From positions 186,001 through 250,000 of the forward strand of contig JAUPSS010000012.1 in NCBI GenBank assembly GCA_040285825.1: a DNA stretch of 64,000 nt, written 5' to 3'. The position numbers and the translations under genes are program-made. Shown here piece after piece: positions 9,030 to 16,971 of the stretch. This stretch comes from Eukaryota sp. TZLM1-RC (taxonomy: Eukaryota > Metamonada: BaSk clade). Below the pieces are notes generated by a model. It saw only the letters and a list, made by a program, of their open reading frames with translations, did no database searches and was not told where the DNA came from. The stretch's first letter is position 1, and every line of letters starts with the position of its first letter.

Positions 9030-9600
9030 AGTGAACTAGTTCGGCGAACGTTCGGGTGAACGTTCGGCACCTACTGATATGTTCGGTTAATTCGGCATCT
9101 CGTTTTGATTCATTAATATCAAAACGCTGTTTATCTCCTCCTTCCTTATACTATTACACTCACTATCAACCAACAAAGTAACTTTTATTCAGAAAGTTCT
9201 ACAACATCTAGGTCATTAAGCTAGGACAGTGTTTATATCCTTGACAGAAATGGTGGATAATTGAGTACATAAGGCATATCCAGCTCTATACTCCTTAATG
9301 AAATGGGAGGAAAAGCGACGGGCTGAACCTTTTAGCATTTTACTGCAGCAGCGGCACTGTGAAGTATTATTTTTGGACACTTTATCGCAATTATCGCTGT
9401 CCAAAAGTTTGTAAACAGGGTGCTTTGGCATTGAAGAAAGTTGATGTAAAGAAAGATTTATGTATGAAAACAGATTTTTAAACAATGAAATTTATTGTAG
9501 TAGTTGAAATAGGAATTTGGGAAAACATCTTTAAACAAAACTCTGTTGACACGTGTAAATGAACAAAAACTAGTTCGGCCGAAAAACTGTCAAGCGATCT
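9030..9600 (-). mobile_element. Internally deleted hAT-like element with GAACGTTCG termini
   Basis: A BED-like ORF on the minus strand is framed by AACTAGTTCGGC at both sides (about 9036 and 9570). The 3' side carries a cluster of GAACGTTCG motifs shared with 2440-2500. Just outside, two related sequences (GAAAAACTGTAAAGCAATCTTTT near 8988 and a close variant near 9578) flank it as a direct repeat of about 35 bp, which is too long for a hAT target duplication and may be an older tandem copy. Confidence 0.4.
9216..9485 (-). CDS. BED-finger-like remnant of a transposase
   Basis: An 89-residue ORF. It starts near KHPVYKLLD and has CRCCSKML-x5-RRFSSHFIKEY, a C-x2-C...H pattern like a BED zinc finger, the DNA-binding module of hAT transposases. 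It then passes to INTVLA and stops; a frame nearby gives NDLDVVELSE, the same C-terminal sequence as the fragment at 2.3 kb. The catalytic core of a transposase is absent, so this is the fused head and tail of a deleted gene. Whether it is expressed is unknown. Confidence 0.35.
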   Translation of the reverse strand: MFKNLFSYINLSLHQLSSMPKHPVYKLLDSDNCDKVSKNNTSQCRCCSKMLKGSARRFSSHFIKEYRAGYALCTQLSTISVKDINTVLA

Positions 9601-10200
9601 TTTGATTGAATAATAAATACCACACCCTATTGTTGCTACTTACGCCTTACTGCTCTTCAATGGACAGTGGCATATCATGTGTATCTTCGTTGCCTTCTTC
9701 ATGAGTTATCACATTTGCTTTAATAGAATCGGAGATGACCATGTTCAAAACTATTCCTAATACTTACTCGTCCACCAAAAGGTTCATTCATAACCTCCGT
9801 TGCTCTCTCCTTAACCTAATGTTTCATCACTGTCAACTACAGAAAAACCAACACAAAATCGCAAGACTTCAGGATCAGAAGTTCTCCCATAATGTTAAGA
9901 ATCATTAACTTTTACGACTATTTTCATATTTTCACCTTCAGTTTACTCTGTACTCTGGTCAATTTCTCTGAAGGTACATATGTATGATGTCATTTGCTAT
10001 TCTTGATGACAGACTAAATCTGACCGGAGTGACCTTTACAAAAAAATAAATATAAATTTTTATAAATTGAACTAAACAACCAATAAAGTTGTGCAATATT
10101 ACATATTCACCACTATCAATGCACCAGTAGAAGTAGAGTCACTCTTGAAAAAGAACAAAATTTGTTTTAAAAGTTGCAGTTGGTACTGCTGCTATTGTTC
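9601..10200. other. Intergenic, nothing recognised
   Basis: Mixed AT-rich sequence without a convincing ORF or repeat. Confidence 0.45.
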
Positions 10201-10203
10201 CCG

Positions 10204-10409
10204 AGTTTTTATTTTTATTTTTATTTTTATTTTTATTTTTTTATTTTTATTTTTATTTTTTTATTTTTATTTTTTTATTTTTCATTTTCATTTTTTTATT
10301 TTTCATTTTTATTTTTTTATTTTTTTATTTTTATTTTTTTATTTTTTTATTTTTTTATTTTTTTATTTTTTTATTTTTATTTTTATTTTTATTTTTATTT
10401 TTATTTTTA

Positions 10410-10441
<32 letters not shown>

Positions 10442-10690
10442 ATTTTTTTATTTTTATTTTTATTTTTATTTTTATTTTCATTTTTATTTTTATTTTTATT
10501 TTTATTTTTTTATTTTTATTTTTTTATTTTTTTATTTTTTTATTTTTCATTTTTTTATTTTTATTTTTCATTTTTTTATTTTTTTATTTTTTTATTTTTC
10601 ATTTTTATTTTTTTATTTTTTTATTTTTTTATTTTTTATTTTTTTATTCTTATTTTTATTTTTTTATTTTTATTTTTATTTTTTTATTTT
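10204..10690. repeat. T-rich (T5-7 A/CA) low-complexity tract
   Basis: About 490 bp of runs of five to seven T separated by single A or CA, with almost no G. Long open frames across it (Phe/Ile/Tyr/Leu only) are an artefact of composition and not genes. The run-length pattern changes along the tract: more T5A at 10380-10500, more T7A at 10320-10370 and 10510-10640. Confidence 0.95.
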
Positions 10691-10699
10691 GTAAAGAAC

Positions 10700-11090
10700 T
10701 TGTGTAAGAACTGATAATTTTTCAAATAAATCATGCATAGAACCTAGTCACCTTTGAAAAAACTTTTCTACCTGTTGAATGATAAGGTTTTCTTAACCCT
10801 CAAACCAACAAACAAACATGGTTTGTTTGAGAGGGTTGATTAGTCTAGTGAATCTATTCCATTTCTGCCAACGACAAAAGCACGTGTATTTACAATTTAC
10901 ATAAGAACAAAGAGCTTATAAAACGATTCTGCAGCAAATTGAAATCAATAAAATGAATAAGGAACAACAATAACAAACCAGTAAATGACAAAAACTTGAG
11001 GAAAAAATTACAAGTCGAACAATCATTGACCAAGAAATGGTGGATATGAAACAAAGTCATAAAAAGTTCAAAATCAAAATGAGCACAGTA
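10700..11090. other. Intergenic, nothing recognised
   Basis: Plain AT-rich sequence at the 3' side of the Ser/Pro-rich gene. It contains AACCAACAAACAAACATGGTT-like imperfect short repeats near 10800 but no gene. Confidence 0.4.
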
Positions 11091-11095
11091 AATCC

Positions 11096-11995
11096 CTAAC
11101 CATTGTCCTCCAACAATTGACTACTCCGAAGTTTCTCCAAAGCCAAAACACTATTACTGGCAAAAGGGACATTTGGACTAAGACAACTCTTCCTCATTTC
11201 GATAGCTAGTTTCCTGGCGGTTGATTTAGAGTTTGCTTTTACATGAGCTGCTTTAATTGACATTTCAAAATTTGGGAAAGTTGTTGACATGCTGACTACT
11301 GGAGAAGAGGTCAAATTTCCCTTGACCTGACAAGACTTGAGCTCTTCTTGTCTACGCCACGTCACAGAAGGAGGCGGTTTGAACGTCGTATAACTAATCG
11401 ATTGACTTTCGTTGTTGAGCGATGACGACATCATTGATGACGTCATTGAAGGCATCATTTTTGATTGACAGAGAGCGCGTTGATTAGACTTCCGACAACT
11501 TCCTAACAATGGAACAGAAGGTGAAACAGTTTTTGGTATCGTGACGTGACCCAAATCAGAAGGTCTGTTTATGGTTTTGTTGCTAAGAGCTGAGATACGT
11601 TGCTTGGTGCTCATAAGGGGTGAGGAAAGGGGAGAGGAGAGAACTTGAGATCTGTAAAGATGGTTGAGTGAGAGGACATCGGGAGAGCGAGCACGAACAT
11701 TAGAAGGGAGTTGACGAGGGATAGATGGAGACGTAGAGGGTGGGGACGGAGGTAGATCTTCTACAGGGGATGAAGGAGGACTGGGAGTCAGTGAAACGTA
11801 CTTTCCTTCAAAACGGGGCTGGAGTTCAATTGACAGTGTATCCAAGTCATCAAGCTTGATGGGACGATCATCGCTTGTAGGAGATGTACAGTCTAATGGA
11901 GACGAGGATTTTGCACCAGATAGAGCATTTTCAGATCGTTCAAGGAGAGTCAACTTAGGCCAAGACTGTTCCAATGGTTCATCACTGGGCCTCAT
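11096..11995 (-). CDS. Ser/Pro-rich protein of unknown function
   Basis: 299 residues, not recognised. It is rich in Ser and Pro with many S/T-P sites (LTPSPPSSP, DLPPSPPSTSP and others), mostly in residues 30-140, and a basic C-terminal region with KAAHVKANSKSTARKLAIEMRKS that could form a helix. No signal peptide, transmembrane segment or folded domain is evident, so it is probably an intrinsically disordered, phosphorylated cytoplasmic or nuclear protein. Its GC content is higher than that of the surrounding DNA, which supports real coding use. The ATG at 11995 is the first in frame after upstream stops. A missing 5' exon cannot be excluded. Confidence 0.6.
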   Translation of the reverse strand: MRPSDEPLEQSWPKLTLLERSENALSGAKSSSPLDCTSPTSDDRPIKLDDLDTLSIELQPRFEGKYVSLTPSPPSSPVEDLPPSPPSTSPSIPRQLPSNVRARSPDVLSLNHLYRSQVLSSPLSSPLMSTKQRISALSNKTINRPSDLGHVTIPKTVSPSVPLLGSCRKSNQRALCQSKMMPSMTSSMMSSSLNNESQSISYTTFKPPPSVTWRRQEELKSCQVKGNLTSSPVVSMSTTFPNFEMSIKAAHVKANSKSTARKLAIEMRKSCLSPNVPFASNSVLALEKLRSSQLLEDNG

Positions 11996-12881
11996 AGGGC
12001 TCTTTAAGTGTAAAATGCCAAAAGCTCTTTGATGTTGTAAAATGTGTGCCTAAATCATCAATTATCGTATTTATAACATAGTTGAAGACTGTCCTCAAAC
12101 CCATTTCGTCATGACGTCATGTAATCAGTGTGCATGGGGTGTTCGCTCCTTGCAAATTGTTGTTTCTTCATCTATAATAATCTTTATTCAATGAAACTAT
12201 AAATAGATGCGTAGCCCTATAAAACCAATAATTTAAATGGCAGCATAAAAATCTAGTTTGTTTTTCGGTTTTGTTTGGTTTGGGAGATAGTTTTACAACT
12301 TCTAGGTTTTAAACTTAAACCCTTAGTGATAATGCTGATGAAACAATGCTCTAAAAATCGTTTGAATTTTTGTGGAATAATGTGGATTCATCACCTAAAT
12401 TGGATCAAACTCACTATTTGTTCCTCCCAAATTACCTTGTAATTGATTCAGAATTTGTCGCACCTACCTAGAAATGTAAAAGCACCACTTTTTTTAATTT
12501 TAATTCATTTCTGCTCTTCTAATCGCATCATCTGTTCTTATTGAATATAGATTCTGATATATTCTTTATGATTTATTATAGATGATTATAAATTCCAAAG
12601 ATAAACGACTCCTCTCTCTCTTCAAGTCATAGAAACTGATAACAAATCATCTTGTTGAAGGTTTGGTTAGATTAAAAATGTGGAATGTTTAGTTTTGTAT
12701 TACTTATGCAATAAAGCTTGGATTATTGATTTCGAGTTCAAGTTGAGATTTGTCAACTCTAATCATATCATAATATATAATATTGGCCGCACCCTGGGTG
12801 CCATGATAGAAAGCATTGCACTCGGCAACACTACAGTTATAGACAATATTGCGGTTGTAGAAATAATGTGATCTTACCTAC
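11996..12881. other. Intergenic, nothing recognised
   Basis: AT-rich region between the Ser/Pro-rich gene and the 3' end of eS12. A short plus-strand ORF at 12680-12871 has no supporting feature. Confidence 0.45.
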
Positions 12882-13268
12882 TTACTCTGTTCCATTAAGT
12901 ATTTCTGTTAAATAGTAGAATGGTTCAAAATCACATGGTAATTTGGTAATCACAAACACAGGAGTGTTAACGATCTTACATGGATTCCCTGCTTGATCGA
13001 GCTTATACAAACCACAATATTCTCCAATTTCTTGACCAGAACAGTCACGGAACAAAGGAACGTTGTTTTCCTCACATAAAGCTTCAAACATATGCACTAT
13101 GTACTCTTCAGCATTAGAAGCAACACAGCACATAAAAACCTGTTCAGATTCCAGTGCATGAAGGGAGTCACGGAGACCTGGTAGAAGTCCATTTAGAACA
13201 CGCGCTGCATCGATGCACTGGCGAATAGCAGCAACAGGGCAATACTTCATGTGAAGATGATGCGACAT
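12882..13268 (-). CDS. RPS12: 40S ribosomal protein eS12
   Basis: 128 residues of the L7Ae/L30e/S12e/Gadd45 fold. The family core is visible: a helix (GLLPGLRDSLHALES) matching GLARGIREAAKALD, then VFMCCVASNAEE for LCVLASNCDE, then the long helix VHMFEALCEENNVPL, and EYCGLYKLDQAGNPCKIV for EWVGLCKIDREGKPRKVV. Length is close to the usual 130-145. It sits at the small-subunit beak. One exon. The ATG at 13268 gives a short N-terminus, which is normal for lineages with a reduced leader. Divergence is moderate. Confidence 0.85.
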   Translation of the reverse strand: MSHHLHMKYCPVAAIRQCIDAARVLNGLLPGLRDSLHALESEQVFMCCVASNAEEYIVHMFEALCEENNVPLFRDCSGQEIGEYCGLYKLDQAGNPCKIVNTPVFVITKLPCDFEPFYYLTEILNGTE

Positions 13269-14056
13269 TGAATGAATCAGAAAGATGACCTTATCTCAAG
13301 AAAGGTATATATCCAAAACCTCTCAGACGGTTCAAATTGCCAACTGTTCACTAATTGATGCTATTGAAACTTATTGTCACTTACCAAATTAGCTCTGTGG
13401 TCTATTGATATTTGGTTGATTTTTCTCGACCTGTATGATATAGTGAATCATTTACCTTCATCAACAATAGTCCCTTTCAAGTTCCTATCTGAACAACAAT
13501 CTGATAGTTTTATGTGATGGACATTCTATTGAATGAAGAAGTCCATCGGATATAGTGACATTTCAAAGTCCAAAGCAGGTTTGAATTTAGTAAGTCTTTG
13601 CCAAAAATAGGTTTTGCAGCAGTATATAACACAATTGGTTAAAAATGACTCAGATTTCTTGGTGAAAAGCAAAAATTGAGATGAAAAGCAAAAATCCACC
13701 GAATCATTGTAATGAGGCAAAAATGACATACAGTAGATGCTGAAGCACATCGTATTGGTGATCACAAATGCAATCAATGATTATTTTGTGTTTGTAGCGA
13801 ATTGTGCAACTATTATAAGTTTCACCAACTTTGTGGTTGCCAAGCTTTGGGAAGTTTTGTTGACAAATGAGTTTTACAGCCTTTTTTATTCACAAAAAGT
13901 AATCTTTTACTTACCAGAAAAAGGCTGAACATTAGTTGTTAAACAACATTGTGCAGCAGTTTGGCAACCCAAAAGTAACTTAATCACTGATGGGTGACTC
14001 TGTTAAAAGCCAAAAAAGTTTCAGTTACTTACTTACTTACTTACTCACTTCCTTAC
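13269..14056. other. Intergenic with a short (TTAC)n repeat
   Basis: No convincing gene. The right edge (about 14027-14057) is a TTAC tetranucleotide repeat that decays into TCAC/TTCC and abuts the start of the non-LTR element. Confidence 0.5.
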
Positions 14057-14251
14057 TTCCTCGAGGAATTGAATGGATTCAGCTTTTCAAAAGAAATGGA
14101 TTTGAAGCTTTGGTTCTTTTTTTCCTCCTTTTGAACAAAATTTCGTAAATAATTCCGAAGATTTGACAAATATAGCATCGAGAAATCAGTCATCCGAGAA
14201 ATTAAGTAAAATTTTGAAGGCAAATGCTTTGACAACAAATGGTCCAAGGCA

Positions 14252-15388
14252 TTGTCAGCTTTAAGTCCCGGAGTTAAAGCACCCAACAATGAAAATACAA
14301 TAGATAAACTAAAAATTCTTCATCCTTATGAAGACCCTATAATGGATCAAAATTTTTACGGCACATACTGGGAAAATTATCCATTGATGCCATCAGAAGT
14401 TTTGTCGGTGATAAAAAAGAGACCACGCGGTAAGTCTGCCGGACTTTCTGGTATTAATATTGATCATTTAAAAGCCGCAATTATTTCTTCAGAGGATTGT
14501 CTTGGTTTATTAACCAAATTTTACAACAAAATATTGACTGGACAACTCAGATATCCAGATGAATTAAGAAGTTCTCGTTTGACCGCACTTGTCAAAAATT
14601 TTAAAATGGATGTTCGTCCTATTGCAGTTTTTAAGAGCTTACAAAATATTTTTTCTGCGTGTTGCTTAAGCAGGTTCAATGAGAAAGCAAAAAAGATTTT
14701 ATTACCCTTTCAATATGGAATTAATACCACGGATGGAGTCTCTTCTGCGATATCTGCTACTGATGTATTATTTCGCCAAAATGAATCCCATGTTTATATG
14801 TCATTGAATTTTAGTAATGCCTTTAATTCACTCAGTCATCGCAGTATCCATGGTGCTTTATTGCAACATATGCCTGAATTAATGCCGTATTTTCAATCAA
14901 CATATAGCACATATTCTAATTTACATTTTGGAAGCAACATTTTGAGTTCATCAAGTGATGTAAAGCAAGGAGATCCGTTAGGACCTCTTTTGTTTTGTTT
15001 GGCCATTCATCCTATTTTACTGCAAATTCAAGAGATGTTTCCTTCGCTAAAAATGATTGCAAATATGGATGATGTTATGCTTATTGGTGATTTAAATATT
15101 GTGAAACAAACAACTGTATGTTTTAAAGAATTATTTACCAAAATTGGTCTCCGATTTAATTTACTTAAATGTGTTTTGTTATCGAATTCTTCAGCTTCCA
15201 CAATAGTTGATGATATTGAAATTCAAGCCAAATTTTATTCAATTGATGCTATTCGTCATTTGTGTTCGTTTCTAGGAAATAATGATGAAATTACCAAAAA
15301 ATTGTTAGAAAAGTTGAACTCAATTTCCGACAAAATTGACCGAATGATGAATTTAGATATAAAAAACACATCAAATTTACCATTATAA
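14252..15388 (+). pseudogene. Reverse transcriptase of the second non-LTR subfamily (broken)
   Basis: 378-residue open frame that starts inside the domain (TTG-led, with a stop just upstream at 14207). Motifs: GKSAGLSGINIDHLKAAI near residue 52, RPIAVFKSL, motif A SLNFSNAFNS (the first Asp of motif A is Asn here), motif B SSDVKQGDPLGPLLFCL, and motif C NMDD. Loss of the motif-A aspartate, one of the metal-binding catalytic residues, together with downstream frameshifts means this copy should be inactive. Confidence 0.75.
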
Positions 15389-15390
15389 GA

Positions 15391-16649
15391 CTATGTTTTA
15401 GTTCCAATTTTAATCATATATTTCGATCTACAAATCCTCTCGTCACTAGACCTTTGGCTCAGAAGTTTGATGAGTTACGTGCAAAAGTTCTGTCTCAATT
15501 ACTGGGATGTAAAATGTTTCAAATTCCAGATCATTCTTACCTTAGTCTTATGGCGGTTTAGGGTGGACGAAGGCTTCTATTCTTACCTCGTGTGCTTTTG
15601 TTGGAGGATGCAGAAATGCAATCTTTGAGTTTTCCGAAAGATTTTCAAATTGGAAAGAATTATTGATGACAACGCAAAGTTCCACTGTTTTTGCATTAAA
15701 TGAAGAAATTTTAAAAATTGATGTAGAAAAATGGGGTCGCTGTTTTCCCCAATCATTTAATGCCAATATTCCAGAAAAAAATGTTTTAAATTTGAAGTAC
15801 ACTCTTCGAACATTACAGAAACGATTGACTGGAATATATGAAAAAGGTCTTTATAATAATATATGCAGCTCGGCTGTTTTAAATCAAGATCTTCACTCAT
15901 TGTTATTGGAAAAGTGTGTTTGTGAAAACAAGTCGTCAGATTCTTCACTTTTTGTAACCATTGTACCACGAAGATTTGGATTGTGTGCCACTAATGAAGC
16001 ATTTGTAACAAAAATGAGATTATATTTGAACATCCCCATTAATTAGTTATTATCAAAAGAAAAATGTATTTGTTCGAATTCACCTCAACTCACTTTGCGC
16101 CATGCTCTGAATTGCTCTAAATTGATAACTTATCGTTCTTCATTACATGATGCTGTTAGAGACACTGTTTTCAATATGGCACAAACTGCAAGGATATCGT
16201 GTATCAAAGAGCCCCTGCTGAAGGAAACACTTTCTCTGAATAATTTTGGTTCTGATGATAGAGGTTATGTATACTGTGATTGGATTGATAATTCTGAAGC
16301 TATTGTTGACTTTGTCTCATGTAATGTTGAAAATGACACTTTGGTTCACAGAAGAAAACTTAATCCTGTGGCTGCTCTGGATTTTAAAGCAAAAGAAAAA
16401 CATAGAAAATATGATAAAGAAATTGAAGATGCAAATGTCGATAGAAATACACAGCTGGTTTTTATTGCTTTCCCATTTTCGATAAATGGAAGATTATCAG
16501 TTGAAGCAGAAACTTTTTTGGATGACTTCCAAAAAATGGTGAAAGAAAAAACAATGAAAAGATTTGATATTTTTTATGGCGTTCACGGATTCAATTTGCC
16601 ATTATTAATAGATTACCGCGGTTTTTCAATCGAATTAGAGAAGCTTTAG
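15391..16649 (+). pseudogene. Finger/nuclease-like part of the second subfamily (broken)
   Basis: Three frames are needed: RT thumb and linker to about 15560, linker with KWGRCFPQSFNANIP at 15663-16046, and the remainder from 16095. The part at 16095 has the H-x-LNC end of the finger, YRSSLHDAVRD, SEAIVDFVSCN, KEKHRKYDK and a WFxI-type tail. The order matches the intact ORF at 62.2-63.2 kb. In-frame stops (for example in the finger near 16043) make it non-functional. Confidence 0.7.
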
Positions 16650-16831
16650 CTAGACAGCAAGCAGATCAAAATTTTGTAGGGGAAAACTTGGTTCAATGAT
16701 GGTTGTCCCATTAGTTATGAGTTATTTTAATTAAGTGTGCAAATTCAATAAATATTAATTTGAAGCATTGATGATAATTCACTTCAGCAAAATGCCCTAT
16801 TTGTTTTCAAATGTTTAATACGTTTTTGAGC

Positions 16832-16835
16832 ATAG
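16832..16835. repeat. Target-site duplication, left copy (ATAG)
   Basis: The four bases before the 5' LTR are identical to those after the 3' LTR at 23742-23745. The fifth base differs, so the duplication is 4 bp. Confidence 0.7.
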
Positions 16836-16971
16836 TGTTGTACTGTGGACAATTGGTCTAGTACATTTGTATTTATATAGTATAGTTCACTAGTGATGGC
16901 CTTTATAAGGGCCGGTGAAATTCTAATAAATTATTCCTTATTCTTTGTTATCATATATGGATAAAGCATCA
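16836..16971 (+). repeat. 5' LTR (136 bp)
   Basis: Starts TGTTGTACTG and ends GATAAAGCATCA. Same length as the 3' copy with two substitutions. The last 15 bases, from ATG at 16957, are also the first codons of gag. Confidence 0.92.

Larger units (their letters stand above)
14058..16770 (+). mobile_element. Decayed non-LTR retrotransposon (RLE-like), second subfamily
   Basis: Plus-strand element with RT, linker, finger and nuclease-like domain in the same order as the element at 1-2.2 kb. RT is open from 14252 to 15388, followed by a frame change. The linker and finger lie in 15391-16090 with stops, and the nuclease-like domain in 16095-16649. The 3' end is GTGTGCAAATTCAATAAAT near 16757, shared with the fragments at 5.9, 6.4 and 57.7 kb. 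Coding upstream of 14252 can be traced in shifted frames to about 14060, so the element is 5'-truncated. Confidence 0.8.

Noticed and set aside
10091-10714. Two long overlapping ORFs rich in Phe, Ile, Tyr and Leu
   Set aside because: They are translations of the T5-7A tract. Low-complexity composition explains the lack of stops.
12680-12871. Short plus-strand ORF of 63 codons
   Set aside because: No motif, no composition signal, and it is surrounded by stops typical of AT-rich noncoding DNA.
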